DNA of 64,000 nucleotides from NCBI RefSeq assembly GCF_013408985.1, contig NZ_JACBZT010000001.1, positions 434,001-498,000 on the forward strand, read 5' to 3'. Source of the stretch: Petropleomorpha daqingensis (lineage in GTDB: Bacteria > Actinomycetota > Actinomycetes > Mycobacteriales > Geodermatophilaceae). The notes under the pieces are model-generated. The model did no database searches. It saw only the letters and a program-made list of their open reading frames with translations, and was not told the origin of the DNA. Made by a program: the position numbers and the translations under genes. Below, one piece after another: positions 1 through 7,571 of the stretch; position 1 is the stretch's first letter; every line of letters starts with the position of its first letter.

Positions 1-150
1 CCCTGCGGCGCCGAGGCCGAGGACGCCGAGCAACCGGCGACGGCTCATCAGCGTGCCGATGTCGAAGGCCAGGCCCTGGTCGACGAGCTCCTCGTCGGGG
101 CGGGGCAGCGGTCGGCCCTGGTAGGTGGGTCGGTCGTCGGGGTGCGGCAT
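1..150 (-). CDS. intradiol ring-cleavage dioxygenase-like protein, N-terminal fragment
   Basis: Only the first 50 codons lie in the window; the gene continues off the left edge. The ATG is at 150-148 on the minus strand. The product begins with a Pro/Asp-rich stretch (TYQGRPLPRPDEE, then DQGLAFDIGTL) followed by SRRRLLGVLGLGAAG, which looks like a twin-arginine export signal. I recall this opening from actinobacterial secreted proteins annotated as protocatechuate 3,4-dioxygenase beta-subunit-like (intradiol ring-cleavage) enzymes, but no catalytic residue is visible here. It is divergent from the FBP-domain gene at 257. The gene is likely real because of codon bias and the signal; the function is a recollection from the N-terminus only. 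Confidence 0.55.
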   Translation of the reverse strand, partial: MPHPDDRPTYQGRPLPRPDEELVDQGLAFDIGTLMSRRRLLGVLGLGAAG

Positions 151-256
151 GGCTCCCACGGTGGCGGGGCCGCGCAGCCACCGACTGTGCCGCAGATGTG
201 GATCGGCTGGAAACTCGGGTGCTCCGAAGGGCGACCGCCACGCAGAATGGCTCCTC

Positions 257-748
257 GTGCGTGCGCTCACCGAACAGCAGATCCGGCGGTCCTTCCTCAA
301 CTGCTCCCGCGGGGAGGCGAACGCCGCCGTCCTGCCCCGGGACTTCGCCGTCCTCGACTGGCCGGACCTGGAGCTGCTCGGCTGGCGCGACCCGAAGGCG
401 CCGCTGCGCGGCTACCTGGTGGTCGAGGTGGACGACGAACCGGTGGGGATCGCGCTGCGCGCCGCCGAGAGCCGGATGTCGAGCCGGACGGCGGCCATGT
501 GCCTGCTCTGCCAGACCCCGCGGACCGGGGACGGCGTCTCGCTGTTCACCGCGAAGCGCGCGGGCGAAGCAGGGCGCAACGGCAACACGGTCGGCACCTA
601 CATCTGCGCCGACCTGGGCTGCGCGCAGCGGGTGCGCACCGACATCCCGCCGTGGCTGCGCGAGCGCGACCCGGACGAGGTGGTCGCCGAGCGGTCGGCC
701 GAGCTGCGGCAGAAGGTGCTCGGCTTCGTCGGGTCCGTCCGCCGCTGA
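257..748 (+). CDS. FBP domain (treble-clef zinc-finger) protein
   Basis: This 163-residue protein resembles the FBP C-terminal treble-clef family, related to the zinc-binding domain of FusB-type proteins that bind elongation factor G on the ribosome. The signature is visible as CLLCQTPR in mid-protein and CADLGCAQRV about 50 residues later, giving a four-cysteine zinc site, followed by an acidic/basic C-terminal helix. I chose the GTG at 257 because the family homology starts at VRALTEQQIRRSF; the frame stays open upstream to 125, but the extra residues look non-coding. It could protect or rescue EF-G, but fusidic-acid resistance should not be assumed. It is followed by a hairpin and a convergent neighbour. 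Confidence 0.75.
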   Translation: MRALTEQQIRRSFLNCSRGEANAAVLPRDFAVLDWPDLELLGWRDPKAPLRGYLVVEVDDEPVGIALRAAESRMSSRTAAMCLLCQTPRTGDGVSLFTAKRAGEAGRNGNTVGTYICADLGCAQRVRTDIPPWLRERDPDEVVAERSAELRQKVLGFVGSVRR

Positions 749-755
749 CGACGAC

Positions 756-785
756 GCCCCGGCCCCGCGAGAGCGGGACCGGGGC
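756..785. terminator. GC-rich hairpin between convergent genes
   Basis: Arms of 13 bases (756-768 and 773-785) pair with one mismatch around a 4-base loop (gaga). It sits in the 53-bp gap between the FBP gene and the convergent LysM gene, so it is likely a bidirectional terminator. There is no U-tract, as is common in actinobacteria. A near-copy lies at 7511-7553. Confidence 0.6.
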
Positions 786-801
786 GCCGGTGCGTGCGGG
801 C

Positions 802-1650
802 TCAGCCCAGGTAGTTCACGTGGACGTGGTCCATGTGGTTGGCCGTGGGGCTGCCCCGGTCCTCCATCTGCTTCCACGCCCCGGTCGGCGAGGTCAGGAT
901 CTTCTGCTGGTAGATGACGTACTCGACGCCCAGCTCGCTCCAGTGGTCGATCGTGTACTGGACGATCGCGTGACCGAGCGCGGTGTCGGACTCGACCATG
1001 TAGTCCAGCGCCAGGCCGGACGGGTGGCCGTGCGGGTCGACGGCGCTGGCGCGGGTGCCGCCGATGGTGATGTTCGCGGCGCCCGGCACGTTGCTGACGA
1101 CGGCGTTCGCGGCGGCCTGGGTCTGCGGCTTCACCGGGCCGGCGCTGTTGGTGATCGTCGCGACGGTGCCGGCCGGGGCGGCCGCGGGGGCCGGCGCCGG
1201 AGCGGGAGCCGGGGCCGGAGCGGGCACCGGCGCGGAGTTGCCCTGGGTGGCGACCGTGCCGGTCGCGGCGGTCTGGAGCACCTCACCGGGGTAGATCCGG
1301 TTCGGGTTGCTGCCGATGACGCCGATGTTGCGCTGGTACAGGTCGCGCCAGCGCTGCCCGTGGGCCGCGGCGATCTTGGCGACGGTGTCACCGCGGACGA
1401 CGGTGTAGTCGCCGGCCACGGCGGCGTGCCTGCCGTAGTTGTCGAGGTCGGCGGCCGAGGTGATCGCCGGAGCCGTGCCGACGTGAGCGGTTGGGGCGAG
1501 CTGCGGAGCGGCGGCCGGGGCCGAGCCGGTGGCGGCCTGGGCCGGGACGGTGAGGAAGCCGAGACCGACGACGGTGGCGCCGGCGGCGACGGGAGCGCGC
1601 GCGATGACCTTCTTGGTGCGGACATAGCGGGGCGCAGCGTGCTTTGCCAT
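802..1650 (-). CDS. secreted LysM protein with M15-like C-terminal domain
   Basis: This 282-residue exported protein probably binds and acts on peptidoglycan. Residues 1-39 form a basic, then hydrophobic, signal peptide ending at AQA. A LysM domain follows at about 81-126 (YTVVRGDTVAKIA... NRIYPGEVL), then a Pro-Ala repeat linker at about 136-160. The C-terminal domain (about 170-282) contains HPSGLALDYM and NHMDHVHV, a His...Asp / His-x-His arrangement like zinc D-Ala-D-Ala endopeptidases of the M15 type, also seen in wall-lytic and phage-associated proteins. The ATG at 1650 lies just below a c-di-AMP riboswitch, the control typical of actinobacterial resuscitation-promoting factors and other wall hydrolases. 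The enzymatic activity is inferred; LysM and secretion are solid. Confidence 0.85.
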   Translation of the reverse strand: MAKHAAPRYVRTKKVIARAPVAAGATVVGLGFLTVPAQAATGSAPAAAPQLAPTAHVGTAPAITSAADLDNYGRHAAVAGDYTVVRGDTVAKIAAAHGQRWRDLYQRNIGVIGSNPNRIYPGEVLQTAATGTVATQGNSAPVPAPAPAPAPAPAPAAAPAGTVATITNSAGPVKPQTQAAANAVVSNVPGAANITIGGTRASAVDPHGHPSGLALDYMVESDTALGHAIVQYTIDHWSELGVEYVIYQQKILTSPTGAWKQMEDRGSPTANHMDHVHVNYLG

Positions 1651-1660
1651 GGAATGGTTT

Positions 1661-1850
1661 CTCCGATCACCGCCGGCGAGGTGAGCTGTCGGGTTCGGGC
1701 GATCGGTGCCCGGCCGCGCAACGCGGCTTCACCCCGAGACGCGCCCCCGCGCGCGCCGTGAGTGGGTCCCCCAACCCCTGCCCTGAAGTGCTCTGGTGGA
1801 CGACCGGTGGGCAGGGTTGGGCGGACCGGCGCCGCGCTCTCGTTTGCTGA
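1661..1850 (-). promoter_or_regulatory. c-di-AMP riboswitch (ydaO-yuaA type)
   Basis: Read on the minus strand, the leader contains the conserved blocks of the ydaO motif in order: a hairpin with arms CCAACCCTGCCC and GGGCAGGGGTTGG, then GGGGACCCACTCACGG, then GGGGTGAAGCCGCG, and finally CCCGAACCCGACAGCTC followed by ACCTCGCCGGCG just ahead of the ATG. These match my memory of the family, which binds cyclic di-AMP and generally switches cell-wall and osmotic genes off. The location directly ahead of a LysM wall enzyme is the classical actinobacterial context. The ends are approximate. A covariance-model hit would settle it. Confidence 0.85.
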
Positions 1851-1861
1851 GCGCACACAAA

Positions 1862-1906
1862 ACGCTACTGGGCGTTATGGCGACTGTCGTCGTGACGCCG
1901 GTCACA
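1862..1906 (-). promoter_or_regulatory. putative promoter with CRP-like site for the LysM gene
   Basis: At 1891-1906 the palindrome CGTGACGCCGGTCACA matches the CRP/FNR-type consensus TGTGA-N6-TCACA with one mismatch. About 25-30 bp nearer the gene, TAGCGT on the minus strand (1862-1867) could be a -10 element, placing transcription start near 1855 and the site around -43. In M. tuberculosis rpfA is a known CRP target, so the arrangement is plausible, but this is inference from sequence. Confidence 0.4.
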
Positions 1907-1981
1907 TTTGGCAGGCGACGCGCAAGTGGCGTGGTCAGTGGGGCGCCACGTGACCGCACTGTGACCGAGGCCGCTCCGGGA

Positions 1982-2827
1982 TCAGTCGGTCGCCGGTGCG
2001 ACACGCCGGACGGGGAACAGCACCCACACCCGGGGTGGCGTCGGACCGGCCCGGAGGACCGACAGGTTGCGCGGGTCGCCGTAGAGCCGCCCCTCGTAGG
2101 CCTTGACCGCGGCGACCAGCACGATGCTGACCACGACGAGCAGCGACCACGAACCGAGCTTGGCCGCGTGCACCATCGTCCACACCGACTCCTGCGACGG
2201 GTACTGCCAGGCGCGCAGGAACGTGGCGGCGTTCTCGGCGGCCCAGAGGAAGAACCCGATGAGCACGAAGGACAGCGCCAGCGGCATCGCGTACCGGTGC
2301 CGACCGACGGTGAAGTGCACCCACGTGCGCCAGGTCGCGGCCAGCAGCGCCGCCGCCAGGAGCAGCCGCAGGTCCCCGATCAGGTGCGAGGTGAAGAAGT
2401 TCAGGTAGACCAGGACGGCGACGGCTGCCGTCGTCCGGGCCCGGTAGCCGGTGATCCGCAGGTCGAAGCGGCGCCAGGCCTGGCAGACGTAGCTGCCGAC
2501 GGCCGCGTACATGAAGCCGCTGTAGAGGGGCACGCCGCCGATCGAGGCGACACCGAGGTCGGGGTAGGACCACGAGCCCTGCCGGACCTTGAACAGCTCG
2601 AGCGCCAGGCCGACCAGGTGGAAGCCGACGATCACCGCCACCTCGCGGCCGGTCTCCCAGTGGACGAGCCAGAGCAGCAGGGTGACCGCCAGGCTCCAGA
2701 CCAGCAGCGCGTCGGCCGGGTCGATCGGCAGCGGCAGCACCCGCACCAGAGCGAGGCCGAGGAAGAACAGCGCGGCGAACAGGCAGCACTGCGCCTCGAG
2801 CCAGGCGAACCGCAGCAGCTGCTTCAC
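1982..2827 (-). CDS. DUF817 family integral membrane protein
   Basis: This roughly 281-residue polytopic membrane protein has about seven hydrophobic segments spread over its length. The family DUF817 is recognised from blocks such as FKVRQGSWSYPD, GGVPLYSGFMYAAVGSY and FFLWAAENAATFL. Its function is unknown. The GTG start at 2827 overlaps the response-regulator stop in a GTGA, so it is translated as the last gene of a kinase - regulator - DUF817 operon. That coupling suggests the membrane protein may be an output or accessory of the two-component system, though this is only context. An upstream start at 2857 would intrude into the regulator gene and is less likely. Confidence 0.8.
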   Translation of the reverse strand: MKQLLRFAWLEAQCCLFAALFFLGLALVRVLPLPIDPADALLVWSLAVTLLLWLVHWETGREVAVIVGFHLVGLALELFKVRQGSWSYPDLGVASIGGVPLYSGFMYAAVGSYVCQAWRRFDLRITGYRARTTAAVAVLVYLNFFTSHLIGDLRLLLAAALLAATWRTWVHFTVGRHRYAMPLALSFVLIGFFLWAAENAATFLRAWQYPSQESVWTMVHAAKLGSWSLLVVVSIVLVAAVKAYEGRLYGDPRNLSVLRAGPTPPRVWVLFPVRRVAPATD

Positions 2828-3489
2828 GCGCCGGTCCCGGGGCGGACCAGACCGCACTCGTAGGCGAGCACCACCGCGTGCACCCGGTCGCGCAGCTGCA
2901 GCTTGGTGAGGACGCGGCTGACGTGGGTCTTCACCGTGGGTTCGCTGAGGAACAGGTCGCCGGCGATCTCGCCGTTCGAGCGCCCGCGCGCGACCAGGGT
3001 CAGCACCTCGAGCTCCCGCGGGGTGAGGACGGCGAGCAGCTCGGGCGTCGCGGCGCCGGGACGCGGACGGGACACATAGTCCTGGATCATCGCGCGGGTG
3101 ATCTCCGGAGCGAGGAGCGCATCGCCGACGGCGACGGTGCGGATCGCCCCGGCCAGCTCGCGCGGCGGCGCGCTCTTGAGCAGGAAGCCGCTGGCGCCGG
3201 CGCGCAGCGCGTCGTAGACGTAGGCCTCCTGGTTGAACGTGGTCAGCACGAGCACACGCGCGGGTGAGGAGTGCCGTTCGAGCAGCGCGCGGGTGGCGGC
3301 GATGCCGTCCAGCCGCGGCATCCGGATGTCCATGACGACGACGTCCGGGCGGGTGGTCAGCGCGAGCTCCACCGCCTCGGCGCCGTCCGCCGCCTCGCCG
3401 ACGACCTCCATGTCCGGCTGGCCCTCGAGGATGGACCGGAACCCGCCGCGGACCAGCGCCTGGTCGTCGGCCAGGAGCACCCGGATCAC
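2824..3489 (-). CDS. NarL/FixJ-family response regulator
   Basis: A 221-residue two-component regulator. The receiver domain (about 3-118) has the acidic pair at residues 8-9 (ADDQ), the phospho-acceptor Asp54 in VVVMDIRMPRLDG and Lys in the FLLKSAPP segment. The LuxR-type helix-turn-helix (about 155-215) is clear from LTPRELEVLTLVARG, GDLFLSEPTVKTH. The GTG at 3489 overlaps the kinase stop (GTGA), so it is translationally coupled to its cognate sensor. The target genes cannot be told from sequence; adjacent DUF817 is the obvious candidate for co-function. Confidence 0.92.
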   Translation of the reverse strand: MIRVLLADDQALVRGGFRSILEGQPDMEVVGEAADGAEAVELALTTRPDVVVMDIRMPRLDGIAATRALLERHSSPARVLVLTTFNQEAYVYDALRAGASGFLLKSAPPRELAGAIRTVAVGDALLAPEITRAMIQDYVSRPRPGAATPELLAVLTPRELEVLTLVARGRSNGEIAGDLFLSEPTVKTHVSRVLTKLQLRDRVHAVVLAYECGLVRPGTGA

Positions 3490-4724
3490 GCGTGTGCCCC
3501 GAGCGGGATCACGGCGTCGACGGCGAAGCCACCGTGGTCGCGCGGGCCGGCGGACAGGGTGCCGCCGTAGAGGGCGACCCGCTCGCGCATGCCGATCAGC
3601 CCGTGACCGAGGCCGGTCCCGGCCGGGGTACCACGCCCGTCGTCGTGGACGCGCAGCTCGACCGCTGTGTCGGTGCAGCGCAGGACGACGGTCGCGCGCG
3701 CTCCGCGGGCGTGCTTGAGGGCGTTGGTCAGCGCCTCCTGGGTGAGCCGGTAGAGCGCGACATCGACGCCGGGCGGCAGGTCGTGGGGCTCGCCCTGGAC
3801 GTCGAGGTCGACCGGGAGCCCGGCGGCGCGGACCTGGGCGACGAGCTCGGGCAGCTGGGCGACGCCGGGCTGGGGCAGCAGCGTGTCGGGCGCCGCCTCG
3901 GCCCGCAGCAGGCCGAGCATGCGCCCGAGCTCGGCGACCGCCTCCTGGCCGGTGTCCTGGACCGCGCGCAGCGGCTGGCGGGCGGCGCCCGGGTCGCGGT
4001 CGAGCAGGTCCTCGGCGGCACCGGCCTGGATCACCATGACGCTGACGCAGTGCGCGACGACGTCGTGCAGCTCGCGGGCGATCCGCGCACGCTCGGCGGC
4101 GACCGCGTCGCGGACCCACGCCTCCTGGTCCTCGGCCAGCCGCGTGGCCTGCAGGGAGAGGGCGGCGTGGCTGAGCTGCCGGCGCCGCAGGACCCGGCCG
4201 GCCAGGGTCACGAGGACCAGCGGCACGAACGCGAAGGGGATGTTCTGCTTGGCCCCGATGCTCGGCACCCGCAGCAGCAGGACGACGACCGCGGTCGCGA
4301 TGGCGAGGACCCCCGCCGCGGCGCGTTGCCGGTCGGCGTGGCGGGCGACGGAGTAGGCGGCGACGAGCATCGGCACGAAGTCGCCCCAGAGCGTGATCGT
4401 CAGGACGGTGAACAGCTCGGGACCGGCGACGGCGGCGGCCACGGTGAGCGCGGTCGCCAGGGGTGCCCGCCGGCGGAAGGCGAGGGCGCCGGTCGCGACC
4501 AGCGTGCAGACCGCGACCGCCCAGGAGGGCCCGAACGGCGTCGAGTTGTCGAGGTCCAGTCGCAGGTCGAGCTGGGCGAAGACGGTCAGCGCCACCGCGA
4601 GGGCGACGTCCCACAGCAGGTCGGGACGCCGCGGTTCGCCGTCCCCGGTGGGCAGGGGTGCCTGCTCCTGGGTGCCCACCGCCATGCGCGGACGGTAATA
4701 CGGGGGCGGCGGGATGGGCGTCAT
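3486..4724 (-). CDS. sensor histidine kinase (HisKA_3 type)
   Basis: A 412-residue membrane kinase, partner of the NarL-type regulator that follows with a GTGA overlap. The first half (about 36-180) contains four to six membrane segments without a sizeable extracellular domain, so it probably senses within the membrane. The H-box ERARIARELHDVVAHCVSV places the phospho-accepting histidine at residue 220. The ATPase domain shows LTQEALTNALKHA (N-box) and GHGLIGMRERVALYGG. The start is uncertain: an in-frame ATG at 4685 (MAVGTQEQ) is preceded at a leaderless distance by TATTAC and could be the true start. Confidence 0.9.
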   Translation of the reverse strand: MTPIPPPPYYRPRMAVGTQEQAPLPTGDGEPRRPDLLWDVALAVALTVFAQLDLRLDLDNSTPFGPSWAVAVCTLVATGALAFRRRAPLATALTVAAAVAGPELFTVLTITLWGDFVPMLVAAYSVARHADRQRAAAGVLAIATAVVVLLLRVPSIGAKQNIPFAFVPLVLVTLAGRVLRRRQLSHAALSLQATRLAEDQEAWVRDAVAAERARIARELHDVVAHCVSVMVIQAGAAEDLLDRDPGAARQPLRAVQDTGQEAVAELGRMLGLLRAEAAPDTLLPQPGVAQLPELVAQVRAAGLPVDLDVQGEPHDLPPGVDVALYRLTQEALTNALKHARGARATVVLRCTDTAVELRVHDDGRGTPAGTGLGHGLIGMRERVALYGGTLSAGPRDHGGFAVDAVIPLGAHA

Positions 4725-4849
4725 CCCGCGGTACCACGCGGGCGCGACCGCCGTCGCATGTCGCGGACGGCGCGGCAGCCGCCGGGACGACGCAGGTCGC
4801 GACGGCGGTCCGACGACCCGGGGCCGTGCCCGGCCGCATCGTCTCCGCC

Positions 4850-5485
4850 ATGACTCGACCCCTCACCGACCCCCTGCCCACCGGCCTCGACGACCGTGCC
4901 CGCGCGGCCGGCAACGGCCGGCTGGCCGGCCTCGCCCTGATGGCCGGCTGCGTGCTCGCCACCCTCGGCTTCCTCGGCGTGAGCCTGACGATGCACGGGC
5001 CCGAGGCCGCCTGGCCCACCGATCCGCTGTGGCAGCCGATGTACGGCGTGGCGCTGGCCGGCAACCTGCTCGTCGTCCTCGGCCTGCCGGCGATCCTCGC
5101 CGTGCACGGCAGCGCGGCGCGCCGGCTGACCCTGGTGGGCTACGTCGGGATCTTCGCGCCGCTGGCGATGCTCAACGTGGCCGAGACGACCGTCGAGGCG
5201 TTCGTGAAGCCGTACCTCGCCACCCACGGCGGCTTTCCCGAGGAGACGCCGGCCGGGCTGAACGCGTTCGAGGCCGTGGCGCTGGTGCTGCTGATCATCG
5301 GGGCGGTCTGCTTCGCGATCGCGGTGTTCCGGGCCCGGATCCTGCCGATCTGGGTCGGCGTCGCGGTGCTGCTGTCGGTCGTCTGCGCCTTCTTCCTGCA
5401 CGGTGGGGCGATCGTGTTCGTCAGCGACTACGTGCTGTTCGCGGCGCTGTTCTGGGTCGGCGTCCGCGCCGCTCGAGCTGAGTGA
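4850..5485 (+). CDS. hypothetical membrane protein, about six TM segments
   Basis: This 211-residue protein is mostly hydrophobic, with membrane stretches near residues 25-48, 66-86, 92-112, 140-160, 164-184 and 186-206. It starts at ATG 4850 after a non-coding region and has a short soluble N-terminus (MTRPLTDPLPTGLDDRARAA). I do not recognise a characterised family; it resembles the small actinobacterial membrane proteins of DUF4386 style. It is divergent from the histidine kinase and sits upstream of msrA with an 89-bp gap holding a weak hairpin, so it is probably transcribed alone. Confidence 0.75.
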   Translation: MTRPLTDPLPTGLDDRARAAGNGRLAGLALMAGCVLATLGFLGVSLTMHGPEAAWPTDPLWQPMYGVALAGNLLVVLGLPAILAVHGSAARRLTLVGYVGIFAPLAMLNVAETTVEAFVKPYLATHGGFPEETPAGLNAFEAVALVLLIIGAVCFAIAVFRARILPIWVGVAVLLSVVCAFFLHGGAIVFVSDYVLFAALFWVGVRAARAE

Positions 5486-5490
5486 GACCG

Positions 5491-5512
5491 GTCCCCGGTG
5501 GGTCCGGGGGAC
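5491..5512 (+). terminator. weak hairpin after membrane-protein gene
   Basis: GTCCCCGG (5491-5498) can pair with CCGGGGGAC (5504-5512) with one bulge, right after the stop at 5485. There is no U-tract. It may separate this gene from msrA. Confidence 0.35.
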
Positions 5513-5574
5513 GGAAACACTGGTGGCCCTCCGCGTGTTGAGGAGACAGTGCTCGAGACAGGAAGGGGCACACA

Positions 5575-6090
5575 GTGACCACTGAGAAGGCGATCCTCGC
5601 CGGCGGCTGCTTCTGGGGAGCCCAGGAGCTGCTCCGGAAGCGTCCGGGGGTGCTCTCCACCCGCGTCGGATACTCGGGCGGGGACACCCCGAATGCCACG
5701 TACCGCAACCACGGCGATCACGCAGAGGCGGTCGAGATCCTCTTCGACCCGGACGTGATCTCGTTCCGCGAGCTGCTGGAGTTCTTCTTCCAGATCCACG
5801 ACCCGTCGACCCGTGACCGGCAGGGCAACGACGTGGGCCGCAGCTACCGCTCGGCGATCTTCTACACGAGCGACGAGCAGAAGCGTGTCGCCGAGGACAC
5901 CATCGCCGACGTCGACGCGTCGGGCATCTGGCCCGGCAAGGTCGTCACCGAGGTGGAGCCCGCGGGTGAGTTCTGGGAGGCCGAGGAGGAGCACCAGGAC
6001 TACCTGCAGAAGTACCCCTACGGGTACACCTGCCACTTCGTGCGGCCCGGCTGGGTGCTGCCCCGCCGGGAGGCGCAGCCCGTTCAGTAA
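5575..6090 (+). CDS. msrA: peptide-methionine (S)-S-oxide reductase MsrA
   Basis: This 171-residue cytoplasmic enzyme reduces the S epimer of methionine sulfoxide in proteins, with electrons from thioredoxin. The catalytic motif GCFWG puts the nucleophilic cysteine at residue 12. The other family blocks follow: [16 protein letters not shown] (with the conserved glutamate), [15 protein letters not shown] and YRSAIFY. The length is typical for a stand-alone MsrA. The GTG at 5575 has a good Shine-Dalgarno (AGGAAGGGG) about 7 bp upstream. It is followed by a strong terminator, so it is most likely a monocistronic oxidative-stress gene. No MsrB is nearby. Confidence 0.96.
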   Translation: MTTEKAILAGGCFWGAQELLRKRPGVLSTRVGYSGGDTPNATYRNHGDHAEAVEILFDPDVISFRELLEFFFQIHDPSTRDRQGNDVGRSYRSAIFYTSDEQKRVAEDTIADVDASGIWPGKVVTEVEPAGEFWEAEEEHQDYLQKYPYGYTCHFVRPGWVLPRREAQPVQ

Positions 6091-6107
6091 CGAACTACCG
6101 CGGTAGA

Positions 6108-6138
6108 GGGGCGGGTGACCACCGGTCACCCGCCCCTT
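6108..6138 (+). terminator. intrinsic terminator of msrA
   Basis: A perfect 13-bp inverted repeat (6108-6120 and 6124-6136; GGGGCGGGTGACC arm) with a 3-base loop is followed by a short T-run (TTCT). It lies 18 bp past the msrA stop. This is the best classical terminator in the window. Confidence 0.8.
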
Positions 6139-6165
6139 CTGCTCGTGTCGGGCCTACCGTGCAGC

Positions 6166-6708
6166 ATGCCGCCGGCTCTCCCGCGCGCCCTGCCGCTCCT
6201 CGCGGTGGTCGTGCTCGCGGGATGCGGCGGTGCCGCCGACCGGAAGGACGCGCCGCCGTCCGGGACGATCACGGTGACCAGTTCGGCGTTCGCCGACGGC
6301 GACCGGATCCCCGAAGAGTTCACCTGCCACGGGGACGGCGCCTCTCCCCCGCTGGCGTGGACCGGCCTGCCGTCGGGGACCGCATCGGTCGCGGTGGTGG
6401 TCCTGGACCCCGACGCCCCGAACGGCACGTTCGTGCACTGGGTGCTGGTCGGGGTGCCGCCGACTCCTCCTGACCTGATGGCCGGGGCGGTGCCGCCGGA
6501 CGCCACCCAGGCCCGCAACAGCGCCGGCGACGTGGGCTGGACCCCGCCCTGCCCACCGAGCGGCACGCACCACTACCGCTTCACGGTCTACGCGCTGGAC
6601 GGCTCCGTGGACCTGGCGGACGGCGCCGACCCGGACACCGCGATCCGCGCCGTCCGGGACGCCGCCACCGCGGAGGGCACGCTGACCGGCCTCGTCAGCG
6701 CCGGATGA
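6166..6708 (+). CDS. YbhB/YbcL family Raf-kinase-inhibitor-like lipoprotein
   Basis: This 180-residue protein belongs to the phosphatidylethanolamine-binding (PEBP) family, whose bacterial members have largely unknown ligands. The N-terminus MPPALPRALPLLAVVVLAGC is a lipoprotein signal with lipobox LAGC and lipidated Cys20. PEBP blocks follow: IPEEFTCHGDGASPPLAW, VVVLDPDAPNGTFVHWVL (the conserved D-P-D-A-P / H-W motif) and PPCPPSGTHHYRFTVYALD. I chose ATG 6166 over 6115 because it places the signal peptide at the start; the upstream codons overlap the msrA terminator. M. tuberculosis has comparable lipoproteins (LppC type, from memory). Confidence 0.9.
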   Translation: MPPALPRALPLLAVVVLAGCGGAADRKDAPPSGTITVTSSAFADGDRIPEEFTCHGDGASPPLAWTGLPSGTASVAVVVLDPDAPNGTFVHWVLVGVPPTPPDLMAGAVPPDATQARNSAGDVGWTPPCPPSGTHHYRFTVYALDGSVDLADGADPDTAIRAVRDAATAEGTLTGLVSAG

Positions 6709-6742
6709 GGCGAGCCGGGCGTCGCCGTGGTGGCGTGGGGTC

Positions 6743-7210
6743 ATGAGCGCTCCAGCCGGCGGGTCCGGCCGCATCGTCGTCGGCGTGGACGGCTCCGCGC
6801 ACTCGGAGCAGGCGCTGCGGTGGGCGGTCGGCCAGGCGCGGCTCAGCGGCGGCTCCGTCGAAGCGGTGATCTCCTGGAGCATCCCGGTCGACTTCGGCCT
6901 CGGCGGGAGCGGGGTGCTCGTGGACTACGACTGGGCCGGCGTGGCCACGAGCACGCTGCGCGACGCGGTCGCGCACGCACTCGGCCCGGCAGACTCGGAC
7001 CAGGTGTCGCAGCACGTGGTGATGGGCCACCCGGCGACCGTCCTGCTCGACGCGTCCGCGCACGCCGACCTGCTCGTGGTCGGCAGCCGTGGCCGCGGCG
7101 GGTTCACGGGCATGCTGCTCGGCTCGACCAGCCAGCACGTCATCGCCCGGGCCGCGTGCCCGGTCGTCGTCGTCCGAGCTCCTGAGTCCGCGCGGGACAC
7201 GATCGGATGA
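6743..7210 (+). CDS. universal stress protein (UspA family)
   Basis: A 155-residue single-domain universal stress protein. The Rossmann-like fold begins with IVVGVDGSAHSEQALRWA, and the ATP-binding signature G-2x-G-9x-G-S/T is complete near the C-terminus (GSRGRGGFTGMLLGSTSQ), followed by HVIARAACPVVVVR. It is therefore of the ATP-binding type common in actinobacteria under dormancy and redox control. It starts 34 bp after the lipoprotein gene and may be cotranscribed. Its physiological role is not deducible from sequence. Confidence 0.92.
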   Translation: MSAPAGGSGRIVVGVDGSAHSEQALRWAVGQARLSGGSVEAVISWSIPVDFGLGGSGVLVDYDWAGVATSTLRDAVAHALGPADSDQVSQHVVMGHPATVLLDASAHADLLVVGSRGRGGFTGMLLGSTSQHVIARAACPVVVVRAPESARDTIG

Positions 7211-7262
7211 AGGACCGCCTCGTCCTGGCGTGATCGATTCCGCCGGGGGTATCGAGCGCCTC

Positions 7263-7490
7263 ATGCGGAGCGGAACGCGGAGCAGAGGCGGCAGCATCGT
7301 GGCCACCGTCCTGGTGATCTGGCTGATCATCGGTGTGATCGCAGCATTCCAGCGCGGCTACTTCAGCAGCGCGGACACCAACTGCGCCGGGGTCACCACG
7401 ACCCTGGTGACGATCGTGGCGGGGCCGCTGAACTACGTCGGGGTCAACCCGAAGGTCGGCTGTCCGTCGGTGCCGCAGCCGAGCCAGTGA
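7263..7490 (+). CDS. small single-pass membrane protein (75 aa)
   Basis: From ATG 7263 the product has a basic N-terminus (MRSGTRSRGG), one hydrophobic helix (about 11-28, IVATVLVIWLIIGVIAAF) and an extracytoplasmic tail with two cysteines (about 39 and 67) that could form a disulfide. The sequence AGPLNYVGVNPKVGCP is reminiscent of small conserved actinobacterial membrane proteins of unknown function. An upstream in-frame GTG at 7230 is possible. It lies between the Usp gene and a terminator shared with nrdJ. The coding call rests on topology and codon bias. Confidence 0.6.
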   Translation: MRSGTRSRGGSIVATVLVIWLIIGVIAAFQRGYFSSADTNCAGVTTTLVTIVAGPLNYVGVNPKVGCPSVPQPSQ

Positions 7491-7510
7491 CCCGCCCGGA
7501 CTGCTGAACG

Positions 7511-7553
7511 ACCGGCGCCCCGGCCCCGCGCGTGGCGGGACGGGGGCGCCGGT
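7511..7553. terminator. bidirectional hairpin between small membrane gene and nrdJ
   Basis: Perfect 11-bp arms ACCGGCGCCCC (7511-7521) and GGGGCGCCGGT (7543-7553), with additional inner pairing, lie between convergent stops at 7490 and 7572. Its core is almost identical to the hairpin at 756-785. Confidence 0.7.
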
Positions 7554-7571
7554 CGTGGTGCTACTGCGCGA

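Larger units (their letters stand above)
1651..1981. other. 331-bp intergenic region: leader and promoter of the LysM gene
   Basis: No gene is seen here. The part next to the LysM start holds a ydaO-type riboswitch (1661-1850). The part next to the DUF817 stop holds a CRP-like palindrome and a possible -10 element. Everything recognisable serves the minus-strand LysM gene. Confidence 0.7.

Noticed and set aside
142-1761. A long open frame of 539 codons running through the FBP and LysM genes
   Set aside because: It is an out-of-frame shadow produced by high GC; the translation is Arg/Gly/Ala-rich without any motif, and it crosses two convincing genes and a riboswitch.
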